From: Prototheca cutis
Taxonomy: Eukaryota; Chlorophyta; Trebouxiophyceae; Chlorellales; Chlorellaceae
Length of the DNA stretch: 64,000 nucleotides
Direction: 5' to 3'
NCBI GenBank assembly: GCA_002897115.2
Contig: BCIH01000003.1
Coordinates: 1,113,561-1,177,560 of the forward strand
This document shows positions 21,986 through 34,414 of this stretch, piece by piece. Every line of letters begins with the position of its first letter. Position 1 is the first letter of the stretch. The notes beneath the pieces are model-generated. The model had not been told where the DNA came from and ran no database searches. It worked only from the letters and a program-made list of their open reading frames with translations. The position numbers and the translations under genes were made by a program.

Positions 21986-24105
21986 ATGATTCCCCCTGCT
22001 GCCCTGCGAGTGGGCTTCTGCCTGGTGGCCGTGTTGGTGGCCCTGCCCGCCCAGGTCCAGGCCGCGAGCTCCATGTGCTACATCACGCCCAGCCTGGACG
22101 AATGCAAGAATTTCCTGCTATCCGACAGTCAGATCTGGTCCGACCTGAACTCGACTTGCGTGGACAGCAGCATGAAGAACGTCACGGGCTGGCCCGCGGC
22201 GTGCTCCCTCCGGAATGCATGCCTGGAGCAGAGCGGTGGGGCAGACTGCAACCCCCTGTCCCTCCTACTGGCCGCCTGCAATGAGGCACCCACCACCACC
22301 ATCTGCGGAAAGTGAGCCTTAGAGTTTATTTTGGAAGGGTATCGTCTCTGTGGTCTGCATTCGTGCATGCGACGGAACCGCTGCCTTTGGCTGAGTTGAG
22401 CAGTCCAAATGCCGTGAGCTCCCCCGCTTGCCCTCTGTTCTCTCCTGTCTCCATCCATGCCTGCACACCCACACATGCGCGCACACCCATGATCACACCG
22501 CGCCTCTCCCGACTGCCTTGCAGCTACATGGGTCTGTGCGCCAACGGCACCGTTGTCCCTGCCTGCCTGGCGGCACCGACAATTAGCAATCTGTCGACTG
22601 CGATGAGCTTTTACACTTCCAACTTGGCGATGTGCGAGGAGATGAGCATGTCGGCGTGCTCCAGCTGCACGGCCGACAGCGGCGACCCCGACCACGTGGT
22701 GATCCAGGAGGTCCATGCCAACTGCCCCGACCCGCTGGCAACCATGGCTGCACTGTGCCTGGACATGTCGATGGACGGCTGCGCAAACTGGACTTCCTTT
22801 TGCAGCACCAACGCCGACGCGTACCCGACGCTGTGCAGCGCCAGCTCCCCCAGCCCCTCGCCCAGCCCCACGGCCGCGCCCAGCCCCGACGCTGGGGCGA
22901 GTCCTTCCCCCGCTTCGGTGAGTCCCGCCGCCGCACCGTCGCCGTCCGCTGATGGCCCCGTGGGCCCCCCACCTCNGCCGGCCAGCAGCGGCAACTCCAC
23001 GTGGGCCGTGGGCGGCTGCTACGACGACCCGGGCACGTCGGCGTGCAAGGCGTTTGTGCAGGCTGCCAGCATCACTGCAACCAACATAACAACGCTGTGC
23101 GAGTCGATGCCCTTCATGTCTGGGTGCACGCTGCGTAAGCAGTGCGATGCGGGCGAGGCGTCGGGGACGTTTTGCGACGGCTTCTCCATCCTGGCCAGCA
23201 TCTGCGAGGACATGCCGGGCATGAACGGGTGCCAGGGCTACAACAAGCTCTGCTCCAACTCCTCCTCCGTTGTCGCACAGTGCACCACGTACCCGGCGGT
23301 GCCAAATCTGGTGATGACGTACGACGCGATGGATGCTGTGATTTCGGCGTGCAACGACATGCCGATGGAGGGGTGCAGCGACTGCACGTCCCGCTCCGCC
23401 TGCGACGACCCGCTGTCGACGCTGGCCGAGGTCTGCCTGGGCATGCCCGACATGAGCCAGTGCTCGGGATACCAGACCATGTGCGCCGGTGCGGGCGCCG
23501 CGACGTTCACCACGCTGTGCGACACCGATGGCTCGGCCGACGTGCTGCCTCCCATGCGCATGTACCTGCACACCGCGTGGACCGAAATCATCCTGTTCAA
23601 GGGCTGGGTGCCCCAGAACAAGGGCGAGTACATTGCGTCCTGCCTCGCACTCATCTTTGCCGCCATCCTCGTCCAGTTTTTGAAGGCGCTGCGGCTGCGG
23701 CAGGAGGCCATCTGGGCGGCGCAGATGCGGACCAGCTGCTGCGGTCCCTACCCAGGCAAGGACGTGTCGGAGGAGGGTGGTGCCTGCGGCGGGCCCGCGC
23801 CCGTGCCCGGCCTCTGGCAGGGCTGGCTCGCCAGCTGGGACCAGCTGCAGCGCAATGCCTGGCGCTCGGGCTTTACGCTCTTGGTGGTCATGCTGGACTA
23901 TGCGCTCATGCTCGTCGTCATGACCTTTAATGTCGGCCTTGTCGTGTCCACCATCCTCGGCTTTGCCCTGGGGGCACTGGTTTTCGGGCACATTGGCGAG
24001 ACGGGGTCGCGCGCCATGTCTGGGCCCCTGGGCCCCGACAACCAAGACGACTTGGAAGTCCAGTTTGTCGAGCCAGGATCCTCCCCCCCCAACCGCCAGA
24101 TGTGA
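21986..24105 (+). CDS. CTR: CTR-family copper transporter with repeated Cys-Met modules
   Basis: High-affinity Cu(I) importer of the plasma membrane. Two exons, 21986-22311 and 22524-24105, giving 635 residues. An N-terminal signal peptide (VGFCLVAVLVALPAQVQAA) leads into a long extracellular part with many Cys residues and six modules of the form C-x2-M-x(1-2)-M-x2-C, for example CEEMSMSAC, CEDMPGMNGC, CNDMPMEGC and CLGMPDMSQC. These resemble the Cys-Met motif described for Chlamydomonas CTR1/CTR2. A Ser/Pro/Ala linker lies around residues 285-330. C-terminally, TM1 is near YIASCLALIFAAILVQFL. TM2 carries the CTR M-x3-M (YALMLVVMTFNV). TM3 carries G-x3-G (GFALGALVFG). A second copper gene, a P1B-ATPase, lies at 40054. 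One ambiguous base at 22977. Confidence 0.93.
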
Positions 24106-24132
24106 GGCACAGTGGGGTAAGACGGGGCCGTG

Positions 24133-24236
24133 CCCCCCCCCCCCCCCCCTAGTTGGTGGACCGAGCAGGCTGCTGTAGAGGCGCCTGCCTGTCCCCCCCC
24201 CCCCCNNNNNNNNNNNNNNNNNNNCACACACACACA
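24133..24236. repeat. poly(C) tracts, 19-N assembly gap and (CA)6
   Basis: A run of 17 C (24133-24149) is followed by 13 C (24193-24205), an assembly gap of 19 N (24206-24224) and a CA repeat (24225-24236). Read on the minus strand the second part is (TG)n, gap, poly(G), the same order as the composites at 46716, 52224 and 52441. The gap length is unlikely to be real. Confidence 0.9.
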
Positions 24237-24760
24237 TTCCATGAAGGGCTCGAAATTCCCTCGTTAATTTCTTTCGTCACGCATCCTCTGCTGATGCTGT
24301 TCACTCACATAATCACCTGCTTACCGTATGATGTTTTTTTTGCTGGAATGGAGGCCTGGGCACTGCACGAGCCGTGCCCACCCACTGAGTTGCCCAACCC
24401 TAACCTCTCAAAAGAGCTTGTTGCTCGTGACCCCACATGCTGGGTGGCCCGCCAAGGCCACCCACATGAGCATGCTGGCACGCACTGTTCGGTGGCTTTT
24501 TCCATTCCCCCATGGTGCTCCTTGGTGCACGCGCACACTGACAAAGAAATGATCCATGGATAGCATCTCCCAGAGCCAGGGCACAGGAAGTGGCCCGCCG
24601 AAACCAAACATGATCCCGTCGGCACGCACGTGATAAAGGAGCGACAATCTCAAAACGTTCTGCACGCAGGAAACAANTCGGCCAGGTTGTATTGCCCAGC
24701 CCCATTTCAAAGTATCAAATACCCACCTTCGGCCAGCACTGTAGCGCGCCGCGCCACAAA
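24237..24760. other. intergenic region upstream of acetylornithine aminotransferase
   Basis: 524 bp with only incidental short frames on both strands and one ambiguous base near 24676. It presumably contains the promoter of the gene starting at 24761. Confidence 0.5.
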
Positions 24761-27018
24761 ATGTCGCAGATGGTGGGTCTCGTCGGTTGCCAGTTGCCAG
24801 CTGCCAGGCTCACCCCGCGGTCGGTCGCCCACACGGCCAGGACCCCTGGCCGCCATGTCTCAAAGGTTTGTATGCCGTGTATTGGGAGGGGTTTGATCGT
24901 GGAAACTGGGCTGTGGGATCGGGGTGGGTGGGCCCCTNGCCAGCCACGCCCTCTCCCGGCAGGCCACACGTGTATCCCTGGGACGCTGCCCAGTGGGCGT
25001 CACGATACGCGTTGCCGGCCCACCATCTGGGCATCGACCGCTTGGAAGGCCTCATATCCAAGGATAGGAGTCGTCAATTTGCAGTGCAATGCTCACCTGA
25101 TCCATGCATGCACCCCACGCAGCAGAGCCACCGGCCTCGGGCCAGCGCGTTTGATGCCATGGCGCAGACTGGCGAGGAGCTGACCCAAGAAATTATCGAC
25201 CTCGAGAAGGAGTGCGTTTGGCGGCGGCGGTGGTATTGTGTTTTCTATTTGTTGGAGGAGAGAAGGAGCTGGGTCCTGGTTCCGCACAGGGACTGCGTTG
25301 GCCCTGCCAGCCAGCCAGCCATGTCTCTGGCTGGCAACGGCTGCTCAGCATCGACCGCAGCTCTCGGTCTCAGTCCACCCCCCTCGACCCTCACCTGTAC
25401 AGGGTGATCCTGCAGACGTATGCGCGTCCCAACATTGTGTTGGCTCGCGGCGACGGAAGCCGGCTGTTTGACGTGGCGGGGCAGGAGTACATCGACATGA
25501 TGTCTGGGATTGCGGTCAACGCCCTGGGGCACGCCGACCCGCGCTGGGTGACCAGCGTGTCGGAGCAGGCGGCCACGCTGGCCCACACCAGCAACGTCTA
25601 CCACAGCGTCCCTCAGGTCGTCCTGGCCAAGGCGCTGGTCGACCACAGCTTTGCCGACTGCGTGTTTTTCGCAAACTCGGGCACGGAGGCCAACGAGGCC
25701 GCCATCAAGTTTGCTCGCAAGTTTGCAAAGGTCAAAGGTCTGTCGTGGGGATGATGAGGATGCTGGTGAGGGTGACCGCTGATGGTCCCGTGTGATTTCA
25801 TGCACATACAAAGACGTAAACATATAAGTACACAATGAATACATAAGCAAATGCAAGCCCTCCTTTCTTTCAACCCACAGCTGGGGTGGACCCGTATGAT
25901 GAGTCGGCGGTGGGGGCGGCGCCTTCGGGGCTGCTGAGCTTCACGGGCAGCTTCCACGGGCGCACGCTGGGTGCGCTGAGCCTGACGTACAAGAGCCAGT
26001 ACCGCACGCCCTTTGCGCCGCTGACCCCCGGGTCGGTCATGGTGACCTATGGCGACCTGGCTGCGACTGAGGCCGAGCTGGCCAAGGGCACCATTTCGGC
26101 TGTGTTTGTGGAGCCCGTGCAGGGCGAGGGTGGGGTCAACGATGCCGGGCCCGAATTTCTGCGTGGGCTGCGGGCGCTGTGCGACAAGTACGGCGCGCTG
26201 CTGGTGTTCGACGAGGTGCAGGTTGGTCTGGGGCGTACGGGCCAGCTCTGGGCGCACCAGCGCGCGGGCGTGACCCCAGACATGATGACGCTGGCCAAGC
26301 CGCTGGCGGGCGGGCTGCCCATCGGCGCCGTCCTGCTCACCCGCGCCGTGGCCGATGTCATGAAGCCGGGCGACCACGGCTCCACGTTCGCGGGCAACCC
26401 GCTCGCCTGCAAGGCCGCCGTCACCACATTCGAAATCCTCCGCCAGCCAGGTGAGTGGGTGGTTGATTGAAAGGATGTTGTGATTAGGAACCCTTGCCCC
26501 ACCACCTGCGTACTCAACGCCCCAATGCCTCTGAAAAATGGCAGAGTTCCTGGCAGACGTGAGGCGCAAGGGAGACTGGCTCCAAGCCGAGCTGAAGAAG
26601 CGGCTGGGATCCAACCCGCACGTGACGGAGATCCGGGGCGCGGGGCTCATCGTCGGCATTCAATTTGACCAGGTGGGCCGGCTGGGCGCTTGTGAAGTGG
26701 AGGGAGATTGCGTCTGGGGAATGTTTTACGATCGCAAAGCACACCTCATGTGCTCGATGTGCTCACTGCACTGCTCGGAATCCTGTCTTTCTTCCTGATG
26801 CACTCTTCCCGCTCCCACCCTCACACCCCAACGCCCAACTCCATCGGCAGCCCGCGGGCAAGTTGGTGGATGCTGCGCGGGACAAGGGCCTGCTTATTAT
26901 CACGGCAGGCAAGGGCGATGTGGTGCGGCTCGTGCCGGCGCTGACCGTGCCGGATGCAGACCTGGCTGAGGCACTGGCCATCCTGGCAGAGGTGGTGGAG
27001 GAGCACATGGGCGCTTGA
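24761..27018 (+). CDS. ARGD: acetylornithine aminotransferase, organellar (class III, PLP)
   Basis: Catalyses N-acetylglutamate-semialdehyde to N-acetylornithine in arginine synthesis, in the plastid in plants. Six exons: 24761-24865, 25126-25211 (or from 25123), 25403-25737, 25881-26450, 26545-26672 and 26851-27018, about 463 residues. The N-terminus is Arg/Ala/Thr-rich and fits a transit peptide. [17 protein letters not shown] opens the catalytic part. [45 protein letters not shown] (PLP-contacting Asp) and [12 protein letters not shown] (Schiff-base Lys) follow. [15 protein letters not shown] and [17 protein letters not shown] are typical of ArgD rather than GABA transaminase. A second class III enzyme follows 366 bp downstream on the same strand. 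Confidence 0.94.
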
Positions 27019-27384
27019 GACCAGGACCCTGTTGCCGGCGGGGAGACTGCTGGGCTCCCTGTTGTCCCATACGGCCAGCATTTGATTCCTACGCGTTGTA
27101 ATGATGAATTGAAGAGCGCCACTTTGCTGGTGCTGAAGGAAATTTGGGCCCACGAACCTGGGGGGTTTGGCACCCCGCGGCACAGGTCCTAGGGTTTTGC
27201 TCCCCGCTTTCCAGCCTCGCCACAGCTTCGGGAAGCGGGTCCCCATTGACGTCAGCCTTCCGGCATATCCTGTGAAAATGCCCGTCGACCATGGTGCACG
27301 CATTACAACCACGTCCCCAACTTTACGCATTGTGCTTGCCTGTGCTCCCCTGCGAGGGACTCCAGCCCAACCCCTGCTTGACGA
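27019..27384. other. intergenic region between the two aminotransferase genes
   Basis: 366 bp separating the ARGD stop from the next start codon. It is too short for another typical gene, and I see no element in it. Confidence 0.5.
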
Positions 27385-29180
27385 ATGATCTCGGGTTTGC
27401 TCCGTCTGCCGGCCACCAAGCATGCCTACCGCCTCCTGCACACCAGTGCGGCGGCGCGCAATGGCCCTGTGCTAGGGGACATCCTCGAGAACTTGTCCCC
27501 TGGCGTTTCGAAGTTCTCCGTGAGTGCCTGGGGTTGCCGTGATGGCTGGGCGGCGGAGCACCGAAACCCCGCGGATGGATGGGGGACGGGGTTTCTCGGC
27601 AGGCCTTGCCTGCATGGGGACATGGTTGGGCATGCGATGGTCGCACTGCCTCGTTTCTGGCGACATGTACTGAGTGTTCTTGCTCTATTCCGGAATGGGC
27701 CCCCGTGACGCTGGGTTGTGGCTGTCGAGGGTGGGTGGGGTGGCACTGTGGGGGGTTGGGGGTTCATCCCAATCAGCAGGGCAGGCATGTCCTCTCATTT
27801 TCAGACCCACGCTCTAAATAAATGCCCGTCTGCTTTGAAATTCTATCACCCATGCCCCCACACAAATACACGCAGGACCTGGTGGCCGACCGGGCACAGG
27901 GTTCGTATGTGTGGAGCGTGGATGGCCGCAAGCACCTGGACATGGCCACCGGCATCGGAGTGGTGTCCACGGGCCACTGCCACCCGCGCGTGGTCAAGGC
28001 CATCCAGGACCAGGCGGCGGAGCTGATCATGGCGCAGCAAAACATCTTCCCCGCGTCAAAGCCCATGGTGGAGCTGGTGACCCGGCTGCGTGACATCATG
28101 CCCTCGTCCCTGACCCAGTACCTGTTTGTGTCCAGCGGCAGTGAGGCGGTGGAGAACGCCATCAAGGTCGCGCGGTCCGCGACCCGCCGGCAGAATGTGA
28201 TCGCCTTTGATGGAGCCTTCCACGGCCGGACTTCGGCCGCGATGTCGGTGACTTCGTCCAAGACCATTTACAGGCAGACGTTTGGCCCGCTGCCGTCGGG
28301 CGTGGCGATGACGCCCTTCCCCTACTGGCTCTACTGGCACGCCCGCGGCGCGGCGCCCGGCGTGNGTGGATACGGGTTTGGGCCCGAAGCGCCGGCGGCG
28401 GAGCGCGAGGCCGTCGAGAAGATGTGCCGTGACGACACGTTGCAGGCGCTGGAGTGGGTGCTCAAGATGCACTCGGCGCCCGAGGACACGGCGGCGATCC
28501 TGATCGAGCCGATCCAGGGCGAGGGCGGGTTCCTGATCCCTCCCCCCGGCTTCCTCGCGGGCCTGCGGGCGCTGTGTGACAAGCATGGGATTCTGCTGAT
28601 CTTTGATGAGGTCCAGGCAGGCATGGCGCGGACGGGGACCTGGTGGAGCCACGAGCAGCTGGACGACGGCGTCCAGCCCGACATCATGACCTTTGCCAAG
28701 GGCATCGCCAGCGGGTTTCCCTTTGGTGGCATCGCCGCACGGCCCGAGGTGTTTGCGGGGCTCAAGCCGGGCATGCTGGGTGGAACCTACGGCGGGTCGA
28801 CGCTGGGCTGCGCTGCGGCCGCCGCGACCATTGACGTCATCCGTGATGAGGACCTGCTGGGCAACGCCGTCGCTCGTGGCGGCCAGCTCGTGCGCGGGCT
28901 GCTGGATTTGGCGGGCAAGTACCCGGCCATCGTCGATGTCCGGGGCCGCGGGCTCATGGTCGCCGCGGAGCTGGGGGCTCCCGACGGAACGCTGCCTGCA
29001 CCCTACGGCCTGGCGGGCAAGGTGACCGCGGCCGCGGGCAAGCGCGACATGCTGCTGCTCAGTGCGGGCGCACGCGAGACCATCCGCTTCCTGCCCCCGC
29101 TCAACGTCTCCGAGGCCGAGATNGACCAGGCACTGGGGGTGTTTGAGCAAGCCCTCGCTGATGCGCTGAGTCAAGTCTGA
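27385..29180 (+). CDS. 4-aminobutyrate aminotransferase-like class III aminotransferase, probably mitochondrial
   Basis: Two exons, 27385-27519 and 27876-29180, giving 479 residues. Exon 1 encodes an Arg/Ala/Ser-rich, acid-poor N-terminus (MISGLLRLPATKHAYRLLH) that fits a mitochondrial presequence. The catalytic part shows FVSSGSEAVENAIKVAR, FDGAFHGRTSAAMS, EPIQGEGGFLIPPPGFL, IFDEVQAGMARTG (PLP Asp) and FAKGIASGFPFGG (Schiff-base Lys). This pattern is closest to bacterial-type GabT. Activity on GABA, ornithine or another omega-amino donor cannot be fixed from motifs. Ambiguous bases at 28365 and 29123 are in frame. The gene is a neighbour of, but clearly not a recent duplicate of, the ARGD gene. 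Confidence 0.88.
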
Positions 29181-30042
29181 TTGTTCATGGGGTGGTTGGT
29201 GGTGGTAGATGGGGAGGCCAGAACCGCCGCTGGCTGGTGCTGTGAAGGAGGGCCGAGGCCAACCCCAGTCGCCGGGAACAAACGGCGGCGTGCAAGGCAG
29301 GNNGAGCCCGCCAGCCATGCCGAGTTTGCCACATGCTCGGAAGAAGGACCCAGCTTTAATTGTTATTGTACTTTTGCTGCCATGCACACCAGCCACTCTT
29401 GTTGACCAATGATATCACTGGGACGACCGCGGCGGCACTGCACACAGAGCTGCGGTGCCACTGCTGTAGGCAGTTGTGGAGATCCAGATTCAGAGTCCGG
29501 AAGCGTGCCGTCCTTCTGCATGTGTGTGGGCAGGCGGAGAAGATGCCTGCAGTGACAGATAGCAGCGACAGCAACCTTGGTGGCCTGCGCATGAGTCCCG
29601 GGACTGTGCAACCCCCCCCTGGCCGTGTCTACTTACCTATGAAGGGCAAAAATCTGGAGCATGACACTCCTTGCAAGATGGGAGTGATTGTCAGTGAGGG
29701 GTCGGTGATTGTGTGGGTTCATAAGTTTGCCTTGCCCATCGACTCCCCCTCCTGGTGTCGAGTGGCGAGAATCCGGGGGCCCATTTTTTGGGTTTTGCTC
29801 CGGCGATCATCGGAGCTGCACAGAAGGAGCACACGGACCATCCACAAACAGCGATGCCACTACCAGCCAACCTAGTTTGGTATCATCTATATCATAATAG
29901 TGAACGCATCCATTGCAGGGCACTGGAGATTGGCGGTACGCCAGCTCAGCACGGGCGCGCAATCAGTTGAACCATAGAGTTGCCGGAAGGGCTTTGTTGG
30001 TGCTGAAGGGCGCGTCGGCGAGGCCGTCGGTCCTCCAGGAGG
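29181..30042. other. intergenic region upstream of the kelch phosphatase
   Basis: 862 bp. A plus-strand frame of about 110 codons starts at 29545 with no recognisable motif or in-phase splice partner. Two ambiguous bases lie at 29302-29303. It probably contains the PPKL promoter. Confidence 0.45.
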
Positions 30043-31166
30043 ATGGAAGATGATGGGCCAACGCCATTGGACGATGGCACGCCTCTGCCCGCCCCACAAT
30101 TCCGGCCATTCCCCGTGGTCGGGACCAACCCGGGCCCCCGGTGAGATGGGGCCCAGGGAGTGATCGGGGACCAGTATTCCCCGCATGCCACGTCGCACAG
30201 CTTCATCAAACGTCCCACGCCCCTGCATGCAGGTGTGGACACACGCTGACCGCCATCGCGGGTGCTGATGGCGACCTGCGGAACGCCAAGCTCGTACTGT
30301 TTGGTAAGGCAGGGCCAGTAAGGGAAAGGGACACAGACGCCAGGGACGCACTGCATGTGCGGACGTGGTGAAGGCCACTGTATCAGCATGGCTGGAACTG
30401 TGCAGAGCGCACGCAAGGGCGTCCATGCAGATTCTGACATATCAAAACCNCGTCCTGCCAGGTGGCGCGACGGCGCTGGAGGGCCAGAACAAGCCCGGTG
30501 AGGCCCCGCCCTCCCCCTCGCCCGCCGGAGCAGGTGCATGAGATTATTTTCAGTTGAAAAGANGGGGGCCATGATTTAAAATTGGATGTTGTCTTGAGAT
30601 GAACGACGTCGTCGACTGTTGGGGACTGCTCGCCCTCAGACCGTCGGGTGCTTGACCCTGGGTTGTGAAGCAGCACGACCCCAGCCTGGCTTTTGCCATG
30701 AACGCATCCCGCCCCGCAGGCATTCGTCTGGCTGGCGCAACGAATGACGTCCACCTTATGGATGTCCGAACGGGCCGGTGGGAGAAATTTGTGCCGCAGG
30801 GCGAACCGCCCTCCCCCCGCGCTGCGCACGCTGCGGCCGCCGTGGGGAACATGGTCGTAGTACAGGTGTGCTTGTGGGTGTGGGTGTGGGAATTTTTTGA
30901 GGGCAGGGTGACAAGTCGCGAGACGGGTGGTGGTTGGGGGTGAAGCCATGACCCGGCAATGTCCGGTGGGTAAGGCCCAATTACACACGTCATTGCACAT
31001 GTCGTCATTTCCTTCTCCACCAAACCGCAGGGAGGCATTGGTCCCGCCGGTCTGGCCTCGGAAGACCTGCACGTGCTGGACTTTACAGACCCCGACAAGC
31101 CCCGGTGGCACCGGTGCGTGCAGGGGAATTTCTCATGTGGTTGCAGTTGTTTTCTGGTGTTTTGCA

Positions 31167-31236
<70 letters not shown>

Positions 31237-34200
31237 CGGGACTAACGCCAGAATCAATCCAATCTNGCAATCCTCCAGGGTGGCGGTGGCGGGGCCTGGA
31301 CCTTCGGCGCGGTATGCGCACACGCTGGCCTTGGTTGCCAACCGTTTCTTGGTCGCGGCGGGTGGCAACGACGGCAAGGCGACGCTGCGGGACGCGTGGG
31401 CTCTGGACACGAGCGAGAAGCCATATGCCTGGCGACGGGTGAGCGACGGCGGGGAGGACCCTCCCGCACGGATGTACGCCGCGGCGGCGGCTCGGTCGGA
31501 CGGGCTGCTGCTGCTCTGTGGCGGCCGGGACGTGCAGGGCGTTCCCTTGGATGATGCCTATGGTCTTGCCCGGCACCGCGACGGCCGGTGGGAGTGGGCC
31601 GCGGCCCCGGGGGCCGTGCCGGCCGCCCGGTATCAGCATGGTGCCGTGTTTGTCGGTCCCCGACTGCACGTTCTGGGTGGCGCCGTAGGCGGNGGGCGTA
31701 TGGTGGATGCCACTGTGGCTGCCGTCGCGCTGGACACGGCCGTCGGCCAGTGGGTGGGCCAGGAACAGACAGCTGTTGGTGGCGGTGATGGCGACGCAGG
31801 CGGCGGTGCTGCCGACGACGGCGCTGCTGCAACCGCCGCTGGTACTGGCGCTGGCGATTCCGCTGCCGCCGACGGCAGCAGCACGCTGTCATCAGCGCCA
31901 TCCGATGCCGTGAGCGACATGGATCTGCTTCGGCGGTGCCGGCATGCCGTGGCGGCGGTGGGGTCGTACGTCTTTGTCCACGGTGGTCTGCGTGGCAGCA
32001 CGTTGCTCGAGGACGTCGTTCTTGGGGACGACTCGGGGGGTTCGGAGCTGAGTATTTGTGATCCGCGGTCGACGGCGTGGCAGCAGTGGATGAATGCGGC
32101 GCACGGCCAGGAAGCCGCGGCTATCCTGGCCACCGCGGCGGCCGAGGAGGCCGCCGCCGCTGCGGCCATGGGCATCCGTCGTGTGGGACACTCGGCCGAC
32201 CTTTCTTCCCAGGCAGAGGCCGCCCGCCGCAAGGCGGGTGTCGACTCCCCCACCGCCGCCGAATCGCCGACAGCCGAAGGGTCGCAGGCCGGCGCGCGGT
32301 CGACCTCTGTGTCCCTCGGTGCGCGGCGGCGGGGGGAGTTTCCGCCCACCCGGGACATGCCGACACCCGACGTCCGGCTGTACCACCGCGCGGTCGTCGT
32401 GGCGCAGGACGTCCAGGGCGAGCTTCGTGGTCTGGTGCGACAGCTTTCCATCGACCAATTCGAAAACGAGGGCCGCCGTGTCAGTCTGGGCAACGGCATC
32501 CACCCGGGAGAGTCGGCGTCCCTGGGCAGCCGCAGCCGCACACCCATGTTTGAACGCGCATTCTCCACTTCGGTGCGTATTATTTTATTGGGCAGGAATT
32601 ACAATTTCTTTCTTTTTGTGGTCGTGGAGGGAGCAGGTTTTATCTGGTGTCATTCTTTCTTGAATGCAACGTATTGTTTTACCATCGACAATCGACTCGC
32701 AGTCCCCTCCCCTTTCAAAACCAATAACAACAGGCCCCGGGGATCCACAAGGCTGTGCTGCGGGAGCTCCTCATTCCGCGGCACTGGCGGCCCTCCGAGT
32801 CTCGAGACTTTTTCTTGGATGCAGAGCAAATCTGCCAACTGTGCGATGCAGCCGAAACCATTTTCCAAGCCGAGCCCACACTCCTACAGCTCAAAGGTCT
32901 GTACACACCGCGCGGGGGGGGGGGGGGGGGGGGACCATGCAGCGGACTGGATCCCACCAACAGATGCACTGTCCAATCTCATCACAATAAAACACAACCA
33001 ATGAATGCAGCTCCGGTGAAGATTTTCGGCGACTTGCACGGCCAGTTCAGCGACCTCATGCGGCTGTTTGAAGAGTATGGCACGCCCTCGACCTCGGGTG
33101 ACATCACCTACATCGATTACCTGGTGCGCGTGCGACTCGTTTTTGGAGGGGAGAGTTGCCTAGGGGGCCGTATGATCCGGCGCAGGACAGCACTCATCAA
33201 CTTTCCCTTTCATTCTCCTCTTCCCGGCCAGTTCCTTGGAGACTACGTGGACCGCGGTTCCTACTCGTTGGAAACGATGTGCCTCCTGCTAGCGCTGAAA
33301 ATTAACCACCCCCAGAACGTGCACCTCATCCGCGGAAATCACGAGGTGAGGACGGGCGCTTTCNTTCTTCTTTTTGGGGGGAGTGGCTTTTGTGTGTGGT
33401 GTTGATTTGGTGCCGGGTTTCGGTGGCTTGGCCCAGGAAATTGTCGCACCCAGGACACAAGCGCGGTGAGCTTTATCAATGATCGGCGTCACCAAGGATC
33501 CACCTGGACACGCCTCGTTCCGTGCACCCACAGGCGGCGGACATCAATGCATTGTTTGGGTTTAGGCTGGAGTGTCTGGAGCGGCTGGGGGAGGCGGAGG
33601 GTCTTCGTGCGTGGAACCGTTTCAACCAACTGTTCAACTGGCTCCCCCTGGCGGCCGTGATCGAGGGGCGCGTGCTGTGCATGCACGGCGGCATTGGACG
33701 CAGCATCCACAGCATGGAACAGATTGCCGAGCTGCAGCGACCACTTTCCATGGAGGACGGCGGTGTGGTGCTCATGGACCTGCTGTGGTCCGATCCGACG
33801 ACGAACGATGCAGTGGAGGGTGTGCAGCCCAGCCCGCGGGGCCCAGGGCTGGTCACATTTGGCCCTGACCGCGTGATTGAGTTTTGCGAGGCCAACGATC
33901 TGCAGATGATTGTCCGCGCACACGAGTGTGTGATGGACGGGTTTGAGCGGTTTGCGCACGGCCACTTGATCACACTGTTTTCGGCCACAAACTACTGTGG
34001 CACCGCCAACAACGCGGGCGCGGTGCTAGTGCTGGGCCGCGACTTGGTCATGGTTCCGAAACTCATCCACCCGCTGCCCCCGGCAACCCCCCGTTCGTCG
34101 CGGTCGCCCAGCCGATCAGCGGAAGAGTGTGTCGAGGACCCACCCACGCCCCACCCCACCTCAGGCGACATGTGGATGCAGGTGGGTAATGGGGGGTGTT

Positions 34201-34414
34201 TGGGAGGGGGGGTGTTTTGGGGGGGTTGTCTGCGGGGCGAATATGTTGGTTTTGTTTTGCCAGTGTCGAGTGGATTGCGGCGAGCACTGTCAGAACGACA
34301 GAAACTGTATGAATGCCCCGTACCAACGACCACTGCACGCAGGCAATCAATGAGGAGCGACCGCCGACGCCGCCACGTGGGCGGCCAGCCAGCACGCAGG
34401 CATACTTTGACTGA
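30043..34414 (+). CDS. PPKL: PPKL: kelch-repeat Ser/Thr protein phosphatase (BSU1/BSL family)
   Basis: Protein phosphatase of the PP1-related PPKL class; the plant members (BSU1/BSL) act in brassinosteroid signalling. Eleven exons: 30043-30140, 30233-30303, 30462-30497, 30720-30865, 31031-31113, 31279-32572, 32734-32896, 33011-33123, 33232-33345, 33534-34181 and 34343-34414, giving 945 residues. Kelch part: [67 protein letters not shown] and LLLCGGRD. A low-complexity Ala/Gly linker follows. The phosphatase part has all metal and catalytic motifs: FGDLHGQ, GDYVDRG, RGNHE, HGGIGRS and VRAHE. It ends with [13 protein letters not shown] and AYFD. The short first exon supplies the start; the ATG at 30043 is followed by [12 protein letters not shown]. 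Introns contain poly(C) and poly(G) tracts. Confidence 0.95.
31168..31235 (+). repeat. 68-nt uninterrupted poly(C) tract in a PPKL intron
   Basis: All 68 bases are C on the sense strand, inside the intron at 31114-31278, ending 43 bp before its acceptor. It is the longest homopolymer in the window. Its true length is uncertain because such tracts sequence poorly. Confidence 0.95.
32914..32933 (+). repeat. 20-nt poly(G) tract in a PPKL intron
   Basis: Twenty G on the sense strand inside the intron 32897-33010, 17 bp after the donor. Confidence 0.95.

Noticed and set aside
24133..24236. Poly(C)/CA tract as a telomeric or centromeric repeat
   Set aside because: The units are plain homopolymer and dinucleotide, not telomere-like heptamers, and protein-coding genes continue on both sides.
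22129..24237. 702-codon minus-strand frame antisense to the copper transporter
   Set aside because: It crosses the assembly gap and is Arg/His/Gly-rich with no motif; a shadow of the CTR gene.
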